Assembly (NCBI RefSeq): GCF_024519435.1
Contig: NZ_JALJRZ010000001.1
Location: 806,001-870,000, forward strand
Source of the DNA: Terrabacter sp. Ter38
Lineage (GTDB): Bacteria; Actinomycetota; Actinomycetes; Actinomycetales; Dermatophilaceae
DNA: 64,000 nucleotides
Reading direction: 5' to 3'
Shown piece by piece: positions 34,882 through 43,833 of the stretch. Within the stretch, counting starts at the first letter, position 1, and every line of letters starts with the position of its first letter. Made by a program: the position numbers and the translations under genes. Below the pieces are notes generated by a model that searched no databases, was not told the origin of the DNA, and saw nothing but the letters and a program-made list of their open reading frames with translations.

Positions 34882-35742
34882 GTGAGTGACCGCAGCGACA
34901 GGGCCCAGACGCACGGCGAGGCTCCGAGGGAGCCCTACGGCGTAGGGCCCGCCTACCCCTCGTCCCACACCCAGTTCACGACCGACGCCCCAGGGCGGTA
35001 TGCCGCCGTGTCGGCTGCCGCGCCCACCCCGGAGCCCGCTGCCCCCACCGCAGCGGACGCACCCGCGCCGCCCGAGCAGGCTCCGGCCGACGTGGCCCCG
35101 ACGGACGACCCGTACTACGCCCCGAGCGCCGAGTTCACCGTCGCCGAGGGCATCCGCGACGTCGGCATGGTGTTCGTCGGCGCCTCGATGACGGCCGGCT
35201 ACGGCGACCCCAAGGGCCTGGGCTGGGTCGGGCGCGTCGTGGCCCGCACGCAGCACCCCGACCTCGACCTGACGGCCTACAACCTCGGCGTCCGCGGCAA
35301 CACCTCGGGCGACGTCGTCACCCGCTGGGGCGCCGAGTGCCACCCACGCTGGAAGGGTCGCGCAGAGCGACGTCTCGTGCTCAACGTGGGCACCAACGAC
35401 GTGCTGTCGGGCATGACGATGGCCCGCTCGAGGCTCAACCTCGCCAACGTCCTCGACGAGGCCACCAACGCCGGTATCGGTGTCTTTGTCGTCGGCCTGA
35501 CGCCGACGCTCGACGACGAGATGAACCGCAAGATCGAGGCGCTCGCCGAGGCCCAGGCCGACGTGTGCTCACGGCGCGGCATCACCTACGTCGACTGCTA
35601 CCGCCCCCTCGCGACGCACGACCAGTGGATGGCCGACCTCGCGGCCAGCCCCGACCGGGCCCACCCCGGGCAGGCCGGCTACGGCCTCATCGCCTGGCTC
35701 GTGCTCCACAACGGGTGGAACGACTGGCTCTCGCTCAGCTGA
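34882..35742 (+). CDS. SGNH/GDSL-type hydrolase with N-terminal Pro/Ala region
   Basis: 286 residues. The first about 85 are Pro/Ala-rich and probably disordered. The SGNH fold follows with S102 in FVGASMTAGYGD (GAS instead of GDS), G in NLGVRGNTS, N172 in NVGTNDV and the D258-x-x-H261 pair in SPDRAHPGQAGYG. Likely esterase, lipase or acyltransferase. No signal peptide. GTG at 34882, three bases after the DUF6104 stop. Overlaps the convergent membrane-protein gene by eight bases. Confidence 0.85.
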   Translation: MSDRSDRAQTHGEAPREPYGVGPAYPSSHTQFTTDAPGRYAAVSAAAPTPEPAAPTAADAPAPPEQAPADVAPTDDPYYAPSAEFTVAEGIRDVGMVFVGASMTAGYGDPKGLGWVGRVVARTQHPDLDLTAYNLGVRGNTSGDVVTRWGAECHPRWKGRAERRLVLNVGTNDVLSGMTMARSRLNLANVLDEATNAGIGVFVVGLTPTLDDEMNRKIEALAEAQADVCSRRGITYVDCYRPLATHDQWMADLAASPDRAHPGQAGYGLIAWLVLHNGWNDWLSLS

Positions 35743-36163
35743 CGACGTCCGTGTCGCGCTCGCCGTCCGGGCGGCCGTCGGTCCGGCGTCCCGGAGCCGA
35801 CACGGCGGCCACGATGCTGGCCACCGCGACGAGGCCGACGGTCAGGGCCACGGGGGTGCGGTCCGACTCGTGGAGCGACCACGCGACCGGCAGCAGGAGG
35901 GCGTTCCAGAGCACTGTCGGCGTGCGCGGCCAGTCGGCGGCCCGGGCCCAGCCCCGGGCCAGCGCGAGCAGGCCCAGCCCGAAGACGAGGATGAGGGTCC
36001 CGGAGGTCGCCGCCCGGGTGACGTCGTCTGTGGCGCCCGTCACCATCTCGTAGACGTAGAAGCCGGCGAAGCCGAGGACGGCGAGGGCCTCGAGGAGCGT
36101 GAGCAGCCCTGCGGCGCGGTGGGATCCGCGCACCTCGCGGCTCGGAGAGGTCGATTCGGTCAC
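35735..36163 (-). CDS. hypothetical membrane protein, four helices
   Basis: 142 residues with four predicted membrane helices (about 17-38, 52-72, 83-98, 104-124) and a charged, polar tail (GRRTDGRPDGERDTDVV). ATG at 36163. Convergent overlap with the SGNH gene. No family recognised with confidence. Confidence 0.7.
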   Translation of the reverse strand: MTESTSPSREVRGSHRAAGLLTLLEALAVLGFAGFYVYEMVTGATDDVTRAATSGTLILVFGLGLLALARGWARAADWPRTPTVLWNALLLPVAWSLHESDRTPVALTVGLVAVASIVAAVSAPGRRTDGRPDGERDTDVVS

Positions 36164-36505
36164 CTCGCCAGCCTAGCGATCCGGCTGATCTCGACCGTCC
36201 GGGAGGGTCCCGGACCCCACGGACGGGCCGGAGGTCTGGAACTGGGAGCCGTCTGCCGATAGACTCAATCCTTGGTGTGATCCGCGCCTAGGCGTTGAAC
36301 ACGGACATGGTTGCTGGTCACACTGGTTCATGGCCCTCAACGCGTACGGAACAACTTCGTGCGCGTTTCCGTTGGTCAGGGGGTCATCCCCGCACGACGA
36401 CACCATGACTTGGCTCCGACAACGACGCTGGCGCCCCGAGCACATGCACTGCGACCGATACCCGGCGTCGGTGCGAACCGAGATACATGAAGGAGCACGA
36501 TCCAC
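36164..36505 (+). other. whiB1 upstream region with long leader
   Basis: 342 bases without a convincing gene. A promoter candidate is TGGAAC (36237-36242), 17-base spacer, TAGACT (36260-36265), which would give a leader of about 230 nt. The leader contains a 33-codon ORF starting at ATG 36309 (VAGHTGSWPSTRTEQ...) ending in TGA before whiB1, and half CRP-like motifs (TGTGA at about 36277) without proper partners. No riboswitch recognised. Confidence 0.4.
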
Positions 36506-36754
36506 ATGGATTGGCGCGACCGCGCTGCCTGCCTGGAGGCCGATCCGGAGCTGTTCTTCCCGATCGGGAACACCGGCCCGGCCATCCTGCAGATCGAGGA
36601 GGCGAAGGCTGTGTGCCGGACCTGCCCGGTCATGGACACCTGCCTCAAGTGGGCCCTCGAGACCGGCCAGGATGCCGGCGTCTGGGGCGGCCTCTCCGAG
36701 GACGAGCGCCGCGCCCTGAAGCGCCGCAACGCGCGGGCTCGCCGCGCCGGCTGA
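36506..36754 (+). CDS. whiB1: WhiB-family iron-sulfur regulator (WhiB1-like)
   Basis: 82-residue 4Fe-4S transcription factor binding the RNA polymerase sigma factor. Cysteines C9, C37, C40 and C46 (CLEADP; CRTCPVMDTC), the GVWGG turn (58-62) and a basic tail ERRALKRRNARARRAG that contacts DNA. The length and MDWRDRAAC start fit WhiB1/WblE. ATG at 36506 with AAGGAG ten bases upstream. Next to pdtaS, as Rv3219-Rv3220c in M. tuberculosis, where WhiB1 is essential and NO-responsive (family knowledge). Confidence 0.95.
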   Translation: MDWRDRAACLEADPELFFPIGNTGPAILQIEEAKAVCRTCPVMDTCLKWALETGQDAGVWGGLSEDERRALKRRNARARRAG

Positions 36755-36777
36755 GCCCCGCACGACCATCGTCGTCG

Positions 36778-36809
36778 AGCCCGGTGACCTGTCAGGTCGC
36801 CGGGCTTTT
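36778..36809 (+). terminator. whiB1 Rho-independent terminator
   Basis: AGCCCGG (36778-36784) and GACCTG pair with CAGGTC and CCGGGCT (36800-36806), followed by TTTT (36806-36809). It lies 24 bases past the whiB1 stop and before the convergent pdtaS stop. Confidence 0.92.
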
Positions 36810-36856
36810 GGCTGCCTCCGCAGGCCGTCCGGCGACGATCGAAGTGTTCGGGCCCC

Positions 36857-38344
36857 TCAGGTGATGGGGCGCAGGCTCGCGGTGAACCGGGCCCGGGTGC
36901 CGTGCGGCACGACGGGCTCCCACGAGATGCGCCCCTGGAGGTCGCTGACGAGGGACTGGACGATCTGGGTCCCGAGACCCGAGCCGGGCCGGCGGGCCGG
37001 ATCGATGCCCTTGCCGTCGTCCTCGACCGAGACGACGACCATCTGCTGTCCGCGCTCGTCGGCCTGACGGTCGATGAAGATGCGCACCTCTCCCCCGGCG
37101 TCGCCGAGGCCGTGCTCGATGGCGTTCTGGACGAGCTCGCTCATGATCATCGCGAGCGACGTCGCGTCCTCGGCGCGCAGGCGTCCGAAGGATCCCTCCG
37201 TGACGGTGTGGACCGGCGCACCGTTCGCCGAGACCTCGACGACGGCGTTGAGCCCGCGCTGGGCGATGGTGTCGAACTCCACCGTCTCGTCGAAGCCCTG
37301 ACTCAGCTGGTCGTGCACCATGGCGATGGTCCCGACCCGGCGCTCGGCCTCGGCGAGCGCGACCTTGGCCTCGCCGTCGGGGAGCCGGCGCGACTGCAGG
37401 CGGAGCAGCGCGGCCACGGACTGGAGGTTGTTCTTGACGCGGTGGTGGATCTCGCGGATCGTCGCGTCCTTGGTCATGAGCTCGCGCTCGCGGCGGCGCA
37501 GCTCGCCGACGTCGCGCATGAGCACGATGGCCCCGAACCGCTGCCCGGCCTCGGTCAGCGGGATCGCCCGCATCGAGACGGTCGTGCCGCCCGCCACGAC
37601 CTCGGTGCGCCAGGGCTGACGTCCCGTGACGACGAGCGGCAGCCCCTCGTCGACGGGATAGGTCTCGCGGATGTTGTCGGTGACGATCTGGGCGAGGCTC
37701 GCCCCGACCACCTCGCCGAGGTGCCCGAGCCGGTGCAGGGCGGAGACGGCATTCGGGCTCGCGTAGGTGACGATGCCGTCGACGTCGAGTCGGATGACAC
37801 CGTCGCCGACCCGGGGTGCTCCGCGCCGCAGGCCCGTCGGGGCGCCGCTGTGCGGGAACTCTCCCCCCGTGACCATCCGGCACAGGGCGTCGGCCGTGGC
37901 GAGGTAGGTCAGCTCGAGGCGGCTCGGGGTGCGGGTCGTCCAGAGGTTCGTGTGGCGGGTCAGGACGGCGACGACGTGGCCACCACGGACGACGGGGATG
38001 TACTCCTCGCGCACCGACTGGTCGGCGCCGTGCTCGTGCGGGACGACGACCTGGCGCACGCGCAGGATGCGCTGCTCGGCCGCCGCCTCGTCGAGCAGGT
38101 CGCGGGTGCGGCCGGGATCGGCGATGCGGCCCACCTGGTCGTCGACGAAGACGAGCTGGCCCGTCGTCGGGCGCACGTGGGCGACGGCCTCCCAGCGGTC
38201 GCTGGTCGACCGGACCCAGAGCACGAGGTCGGCGAACGAGAGGTCGGCGACGAGCTGCCAGTCGCCGACGAGCAGCTGCAGCCACTCGACGTCATGGTCG
38301 GGCAGGTTCGTCCGCCCGCGCAGGAGCTCGCTCAGGGTTGCCAC
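36857..38344 (-). CDS. pdtaS: PdtaS-like cytosolic sensor histidine kinase
   Basis: 495-residue soluble kinase: N-terminal GAF-like domain (about 1-155), PAS domain (about 180-285), HisKA_2 with EIHHRVKNNLQS (H301 as likely phosphoacceptor, H300 adjacent) and HATPase_c with SELVQNAIEHG, EDDGKGIDP and GSGLGTQIVQSL. In mycobacteria it phosphorylates the ANTAR RNA-binding regulator PdtaR; no pdtaR is in this window. GTG at 38344. Convergent with whiB1. Confidence 0.93.
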   Translation of the reverse strand: MATLSELLRGRTNLPDHDVEWLQLLVGDWQLVADLSFADLVLWVRSTSDRWEAVAHVRPTTGQLVFVDDQVGRIADPGRTRDLLDEAAAEQRILRVRQVVVPHEHGADQSVREEYIPVVRGGHVVAVLTRHTNLWTTRTPSRLELTYLATADALCRMVTGGEFPHSGAPTGLRRGAPRVGDGVIRLDVDGIVTYASPNAVSALHRLGHLGEVVGASLAQIVTDNIRETYPVDEGLPLVVTGRQPWRTEVVAGGTTVSMRAIPLTEAGQRFGAIVLMRDVGELRRRERELMTKDATIREIHHRVKNNLQSVAALLRLQSRRLPDGEAKVALAEAERRVGTIAMVHDQLSQGFDETVEFDTIAQRGLNAVVEVSANGAPVHTVTEGSFGRLRAEDATSLAMIMSELVQNAIEHGLGDAGGEVRIFIDRQADERGQQMVVVSVEDDGKGIDPARRPGSGLGTQIVQSLVSDLQGRISWEPVVPHGTRARFTASLRPIT

Positions 38345-38382
38345 GTCCCGAGCCTAGTGAGCCGCGCCGTCCCCGGTCGCGT

Positions 38383-38431
38383 GGGTCGAGGTGATGCCGT
38401 CGCGACCCGGCGCGACGGCACACCTCGACCC
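38383..38431 (-). terminator. large hairpin between gdh and pdtaS
   Basis: Two stacked stems: GGGTCGAGGTG (38383-38393) with 38421-38431, and GCCGTCGCG (38396-38404) with 38411-38419, separated by a small AT/A bulge, loop of six. About 20 bp in total, 18 bases past the gdh stop. Probable gdh terminator or attenuator before pdtaS; no T-run. Confidence 0.75.
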
Positions 38432-38448
38432 GCGGAGCGGGCGTCAGG

Positions 38449-41400
38449 TCAGCTGCGGGAGCCGGCGCTGGCCCGAGGTGCCGCCTTCTTCGCCCGCACC
38501 TTGGTCGCCGCGGTCTTCTCCGCCGGCTTGGTCGCCGCCTCTTTCGTCGCTGTCCTGGTGGCGGCCTTCTTCGTGGCAGCCTTCGTCGTGGCAGCCTTCG
38601 TCGTGGCAGCCTTCTTCGTGGCAGCCTTCGTCGTGGCAGCCTTCTTCGTGGCTGCCTTCTTCGCCGGCGCGGGCCGGGCCGAGGACGGCGTCGGGGCGGC
38701 CGCGGGGGCACCCGACGAGGCCGGCTTGGTCACGGTGCGCAGCGTGCGCAGGGCGACCGAGAGCGCAGCGATGCCGGCGTGGCTCATCCGCTCGATCCCG
38801 CCGAGGGCGGCTCGGGCCCGACCGAGCGCGTCGGCATTGAGCTCGGACCACTCGGCGAGTCGGGCCGCGGCGTCGTGGCGCGGGTTGCTCACCTCGAGCA
38901 CCGACCGGGTCAGGCTCTCGAGGACGGCGTAGAGGTCGTCGCGCAGCGCGCCGCGGGCCATGGCGTCCCAGCGGTCGTCGCGCGGCAGCATCGTGACCCG
39001 CGTCAGCATCGCGTCGATGGAGAACGTCTCAGAGGTCAGGAAGTAGACGCCGACGACGTCGTCGAGCTTCTCACCGGAGTCCTCGGCGATCTCGATGCAG
39101 TCGAGCAGCGAGTAGAGGTCGAGCAGCGACGCGGCGGCGAGCGCGAGCTCCTCCGGCACGCCCTTGCCCTCGAGCTCGCGGGCCCGCCGCTGCAGGCGCG
39201 TGCGCTCACTGCCCTGGAGCAGCTCGGCGATGCGGCCGGAGAAGGCCTCGATGCCGGGGCGGAAGCGCGCCACCTCGGCCGCGATGTCGAGCGTCGCCGG
39301 ACGCGAGGTGAGGAACCAGCGCACGGAGCGGTCGATGAGTCGACGGAACTCGAGGTAGAGCGCGGTCTGTGCGGCCGTGCTCACGACGTTGTCGGTGGCC
39401 TCCACACCCCGCACGAAGCCGGCGAGGTCGAACACCTCACGGCAGACGACGTACGCGCGGGCGACCTGTTCCGGGGTGGCGCCGGTCTCCTCTCCCGCCC
39501 GGTAGGCGAAGGTGATGCCGCCGCGGTTCACCATCGAGTTCGCCACCGCGTTGGTGATGATCTCGCGGCGGAGCGGGTGGGCTGCGATCTCGTCGGCGTG
39601 CTTGGCGCGCAACGGCTTCGGGAAGTACTCGGCGAGGGTCGACTCGAACCACGGGTCGTCGGGCAGCGACGTCGTGATGAGCTGGTTCTTGAGGTAGAGC
39701 TTCGCGTAGGCGACGAGCACCGAGAACTCTGGCGAAGCGAGGCCCAGTCCGTCCTTCTGTCGTCGTGCGATCTCGGCGTCGCTCGGGAGGAACTCGAGCG
39801 AGCGGTCGAGGTCGCCGTTCGCCTCGAGGAACTGGATGAGGCGCTCGTGCACGCCCAACATCGCGTGCTGCTGCGCGCGGGCGTTGCCGAGCAGGACGTT
39901 CTGCTCGTAGTTGTCGCGCAGCACCTGCTCGGCGACCTCGTCGGTCATCGAGGCGAGGAGCGTGTTGCGACGCTTCGTCGTCAGCTCGCCGGAGCGGGTC
40001 AGCTCGGTGAGCAGGATCTTGATGTTGACCTCGTGGTCGGAGGTGTCGACGCCGGCACTGTTGTCGATGGCGTCGGTGTTGATCCGGACACCCGCCAGTG
40101 CGGCCTCGATGCGGCCGAGCTGGCTCGCCCCGAGGTTGCCGCCCTCACCGACGACCTTGCAGCGCAGGTCGCTGCCGTTGACGCGGATGGCGTCGTTGGC
40201 CCGGTCGCCGATCTCGGAGTTCGTCTCGGCCGCCGCCTTGACGTAGGTGCCGATCCCGCCGTTCCACAGCAGGTCGACCGGCGCGAGGAGGATCGCCTTC
40301 ATGAGCTCGGCAGGCGTCATCGACTTCGTGCCCGAGCGCAGACCCAGGGCCGCGACCATCTGCGGGCTCACCGGCACCGACTTGGCCGATCGCGGGAAGA
40401 TGCCGCCACCCTTGCTGATGAGCTTCTCGTCGTAGTCGGCCCACGACGAGCCGGGAAGGTCGAACATCCGCCGGCGCTCGGCATACGACGTCGCGGCGTC
40501 CGGGTCGGGGTCGACGAAGATGTGCCGGTGGTCGAAGGCCGCGAGCAGGCGGATGTGCTCGGAGAGCAGCATCCCGTTGCCGAAGACGTCGCCGCTCATG
40601 TCGCCGACGCCGACGACGGTGAACTCCTGGGTCTGCGTGTCGACCCCGAGCTCGCGGAAGTGGCGCTTGACCGACTCCCAGGCGCCGCGCGCCGTGATGC
40701 CCATGCCCTTGTGGTCGTAGCCGGCCGAGCCGCCGGACGCGAAGGCGTCGTCGAGCCAGAAGCCGTAGTCGGCGGAGATGCCGTTGGCGATGTCGGAGAA
40801 CTTCGCGGTGCCCTTGTCAGCGGCCACGACGAGATAGGTGTCGTCCTCGTCGTGGCGCACGACCCGGTGCGGTGGCACGGCGGCACCCGAGACGAGGTTG
40901 TCTGTGAGGTCCAGCAGCCCGGAGATGAAGAGCTTGTAGGACGCGATGCCCTCGTCCATCCACGCCGCGCGGTCGACGGCGGGGTCGGGCAGCTGCTTGG
41001 CGTAGAAGCCACCCTTGCTGCCGGTCGGCACGATGACGGCATTCTTGACCATCTGCGCCTTGACGAGTCCGAGGACCTCGGTGCGGAAGTCCTCGCGTCG
41101 GTCCGACCAGCGCAGCCCGCCGCGCGCGACCTTGCCGAAGCGCAGGTGCACGCCCTCGACCCGTGGGCTGTACACCCAGATCTCGAACATCGGGCGCGGG
41201 GCCGGGAGGTCGGGGACCTTCTTCGGGTTCAGCTTGAGCGACACGTACGACTTGTCGCGGCCGTTCTCGTCGGGCTGGTAGAAGTTCGTGCGCAGGCTGG
41301 CCTGGATGACCCCGAGCAGGGCACGCACGATGCGGTCGTGGTCGAGGCTCGCGACGTCGTCGAGCGCCTCCTTGATGCGCGTGACGACCTGCTTCTGCCG

Positions 41401-43632
41401 CGACGCCCGCTTGTCGTGACCGGACTCGGTCTCGGGGAAGGCGTCGGGATCGAAGCGCGCCTCGAAGAGCTCGACGAGGCTGCGCGCGATGCCGGTGTTC
41501 GCGGCGAACGCCGACTCGACGTAGTCCTGCGAGAAGGTCGAGCCCGTTTGACGGAGGTACTTCGCCACGGTGCGCAGGATGACGACCTGCCGCCAGGTGA
41601 GACCGGCGGCGAGCACGAGGGCGTTGAAGCCGTCGGACTCGGCCCGGCCGTCCCAGACGGCACGGAAGGCCTCCTCGAAGCGGTCGCGGACGTCGGCCGA
41701 GAGGGCTGCGTCGCCGGACCCCCACGTGCGGGCGTCGGCGCACAGGCCGAAGTCGAAGATGTGCAGCGTGCGGCCGTCGGGTCCGGGCACCTCGTAGGGG
41801 CGCTCGTCGGTCACCTCGACGCCGAGGTGGGTGAAGAGCGGCAGCACCTGCGTCAGCGACAGGTCGGCGCGACGGTAGAGCTTGAAGCGCCGCTCGCGCG
41901 GGTCGTCGGACGCCGGGTCGTCGTAGAGGTGCAGGCCGGTCGTGCGGTCACCGTCGCCGAGCGCGTCGATGCGGTCGAGGTCCTCGACCGCCGTCTCGAC
42001 GTCGAAGTCCTCCTTGTACGCCTCGGGCAGGGCCTTGGCGTAGGCCGCCATCGTGCGGGCCGCGCCCTCGAGACCGCGGGCCTGACCGAGCGCCTCGGAG
42101 AGGTCCTCGTCCCAGGTGCGGGTCGCGTCGATGACGCGCTTCTCGAGCTCCGCCTCGTCGATGTCGGGGATGTCGGCGCCTGCCGGCATCCGCACGACGA
42201 AGTGGAGGCGCGCGAGCGTCGACTCGCTGACCCGCGTCGTGTTGTCGATGTTCTCGCCGCCGAAGGCCTCGAGCAGGATCGCCTCGATGCGCAGGCGGAC
42301 CGTGGTGTTGTAGCGGTCGCGCGGGAGGTAGACGAGGCACGAGACGAAACGGCCGAACTCGTCGTGACGCAGGAAGAGCTTGGTCTTGCGGCGCTCCTGC
42401 AGGTGCAGGACGCTCGTCGCGATCTCGGCCAGCTGCGCGGGGCTCGTCTGGAAGAGCTCGTCGCGCGGGTAGGTCTCGAGGATCTGGAGGATGTCCTTGC
42501 CGGAGTGGCTGTCGGCGCTGAGCCCGGTGAGGCGCAGCACCTCCTGCGCCCGCACGTCGATGAGCGGGATGTCGTGGATCGTGTCGTTGTAGGCGGCCGA
42601 GGCGTAGAGGCCGAGGAAGCGCTGCTCGCCGACGCACTCGCCGCGGGCGTCGAAGCGCTTGACCGAGATGTAGTCGAGGTAGACGTCGCGGTGGACCGTC
42701 GCGCGCGAGTTGGCCTTGGTGATGATGAGGATGGTGGAGTCGCGAGCGGCTCGGCTGGCAGCCGGCGTGAGCACGAGTCCCTTTCCGGCAGAAGGCCGGT
42801 CGTAACGCAGCAGCCCGAGACCCGTGCCCGGCACCTGGCGCGAGACGTCCGTGCCGTTCTCGTTCGAGAGGGAGTACTCGCGGTAGCCGAGGAACGTGAA
42901 GTTGTTGTGGGCGAGCCACTCGAGGAAGCGGCTCGCCTCGCGCGCCTGGTGCGGGTCGGTGCCCGGCGGCGTCGCGGAGCGGAGCTCGCTCGCGATGGTC
43001 AGCGCGTGGGCGCGCATCTTGGGCCAGTCCTCGACGGAGTCACGGACGTTCTCGAGGACGTGCCGCAGCCGGGCCTCGACGTCGGGCAGGGCATCGGCCG
43101 GCAGGCGGTCGATCTCGAGGTGCATCCACGACTCGCGCACGAGCCCGAGCGAGCTGGACGCTACGGTCGTGGAGCCGTCGGTGATGACCGACCTGAGCTC
43201 ACCGGTGATCGTGCGAGAGACGGTCATCTGCGGGTGCACGATGAGGTGGACGCCGCGGTCGAAACCGCCGAGCGCGGCGACGACGGAGTCGACGAGGAAC
43301 GGCATGTCGTCGACGACGATCTGCACGACGGAGTGGCCCGTTGACCAGCCCTCGTCGTCGGCGGTCGGGTTGAAGGCGCGCACGTTGAACGTGCCGACCG
43401 GGCGCTCCTGGGCGAAGGCCCGGTGCTCGGTGGCGATGGTGGCGAGCTCGCGCGCCGGGCGGGCGAGCAGGTCCTCGGTGGCGACCAGACGGTAGTACGC
43501 GAGGAGGAACTCCTCGAGGTCGCGGGCCGCGGCGCCGCCGGATCGGCCTCGACCCCGTCGAGAGGGAGGCGCCACTGCCGCGGCAGCGGCCTTCATGACG
43601 TCGATTCGAGTCTGTTCGAGTGACGCTGACAT
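38449..43632 (-). CDS. gdh: NAD-specific glutamate dehydrogenase, large (180-kDa) type, with Lys/Ala-rich tail
   Basis: 1727 residues (family about 1600). Oxidative deamination of glutamate to 2-oxoglutarate. N-terminal ACT-like domains (VGTFNVRAF...VQIVVDDMPFLVDSV), a central helical domain, catalytic core with LRWSDRREDFRTEV, GSKGGFYAKQLPDP and the NAD region GVGDMSGDVFGNGMLLS, and helical C-terminal domains. It then has an extra tail of about 85 residues of (K/T)KAAT pentapeptides ending in APRASAGSRS. ATG at 43632 (MSASLEQTRIDVMKAAA) chosen as the most likely start; 43674 is possible. Counterpart of Rv2476c. Supplies 2-oxoglutarate for Kgd. Confidence 0.94.
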   Translation of the reverse strand: MSASLEQTRIDVMKAAAAAVAPPSRRGRGRSGGAAARDLEEFLLAYYRLVATEDLLARPARELATIATEHRAFAQERPVGTFNVRAFNPTADDEGWSTGHSVVQIVVDDMPFLVDSVVAALGGFDRGVHLIVHPQMTVSRTITGELRSVITDGSTTVASSSLGLVRESWMHLEIDRLPADALPDVEARLRHVLENVRDSVEDWPKMRAHALTIASELRSATPPGTDPHQAREASRFLEWLAHNNFTFLGYREYSLSNENGTDVSRQVPGTGLGLLRYDRPSAGKGLVLTPAASRAARDSTILIITKANSRATVHRDVYLDYISVKRFDARGECVGEQRFLGLYASAAYNDTIHDIPLIDVRAQEVLRLTGLSADSHSGKDILQILETYPRDELFQTSPAQLAEIATSVLHLQERRKTKLFLRHDEFGRFVSCLVYLPRDRYNTTVRLRIEAILLEAFGGENIDNTTRVSESTLARLHFVVRMPAGADIPDIDEAELEKRVIDATRTWDEDLSEALGQARGLEGAARTMAAYAKALPEAYKEDFDVETAVEDLDRIDALGDGDRTTGLHLYDDPASDDPRERRFKLYRRADLSLTQVLPLFTHLGVEVTDERPYEVPGPDGRTLHIFDFGLCADARTWGSGDAALSADVRDRFEEAFRAVWDGRAESDGFNALVLAAGLTWRQVVILRTVAKYLRQTGSTFSQDYVESAFAANTGIARSLVELFEARFDPDAFPETESGHDKRASRQKQVVTRIKEALDDVASLDHDRIVRALLGVIQASLRTNFYQPDENGRDKSYVSLKLNPKKVPDLPAPRPMFEIWVYSPRVEGVHLRFGKVARGGLRWSDRREDFRTEVLGLVKAQMVKNAVIVPTGSKGGFYAKQLPDPAVDRAAWMDEGIASYKLFISGLLDLTDNLVSGAAVPPHRVVRHDEDDTYLVVAADKGTAKFSDIANGISADYGFWLDDAFASGGSAGYDHKGMGITARGAWESVKRHFRELGVDTQTQEFTVVGVGDMSGDVFGNGMLLSEHIRLLAAFDHRHIFVDPDPDAATSYAERRRMFDLPGSSWADYDEKLISKGGGIFPRSAKSVPVSPQMVAALGLRSGTKSMTPAELMKAILLAPVDLLWNGGIGTYVKAAAETNSEIGDRANDAIRVNGSDLRCKVVGEGGNLGASQLGRIEAALAGVRINTDAIDNSAGVDTSDHEVNIKILLTELTRSGELTTKRRNTLLASMTDEVAEQVLRDNYEQNVLLGNARAQQHAMLGVHERLIQFLEANGDLDRSLEFLPSDAEIARRQKDGLGLASPEFSVLVAYAKLYLKNQLITTSLPDDPWFESTLAEYFPKPLRAKHADEIAAHPLRREIITNAVANSMVNRGGITFAYRAGEETGATPEQVARAYVVCREVFDLAGFVRGVEATDNVVSTAAQTALYLEFRRLIDRSVRWFLTSRPATLDIAAEVARFRPGIEAFSGRIAELLQGSERTRLQRRARELEGKGVPEELALAAASLLDLYSLLDCIEIAEDSGEKLDDVVGVYFLTSETFSIDAMLTRVTMLPRDDRWDAMARGALRDDLYAVLESLTRSVLEVSNPRHDAAARLAEWSELNADALGRARAALGGIERMSHAGIAALSVALRTLRTVTKPASSGAPAAAPTPSSARPAPAKKAATKKAATTKAATKKAATTKAATTKAATKKAATRTATKEAATKPAEKTAATKVRAKKAAPRASAGSRS
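38510..38665. repeat. 15-bp tandem repeats encoding KKAAT/TKAAT tail of GDH
   Basis: About nine imperfect 15-base units (GTGGCAGCCTTCNTC on the plus strand), each encoding one KAAT(K/T) pentapeptide on the minus strand. All in frame. Confidence 0.9.
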
Positions 43633-43833
43633 GCGGTCGTCGGATTCCTCACCGTGTGGCCCGTACGGCGGCACGTCGTTGTGCCGCCCATCTCACCATG
43701 TGAGCCTATCCCCGTCGGCGTCCACGCCCGAACCACCCCCGCCGGACACTGCAGGACTGTGACGCGAGTGATGGACGGGACAGGCGGTGGAGAACTCCGG
43801 GGTGCCCGGACGCGCAGTCCCTAGAGTGGTGCC

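Noticed and set aside
28909-35343. Uninterrupted 2144-codon frame on the minus strand
   Set aside because: It runs antisense to the ABC genes, kgd and the SGNH gene; its composition (Val/Leu/Asp/Arg/Gly shadow) mirrors their codons, with no domain motifs.
36270-36325. CRP site in the whiB1 leader (TGTGA and TCACA are both present)
   Set aside because: The halves are about 35 bases apart rather than separated by six, so no full site.
38779-43344. 1521-codon plus-strand frame
   Set aside because: Exact antisense shadow of glutamate dehydrogenase caused by high GC3; no motifs.
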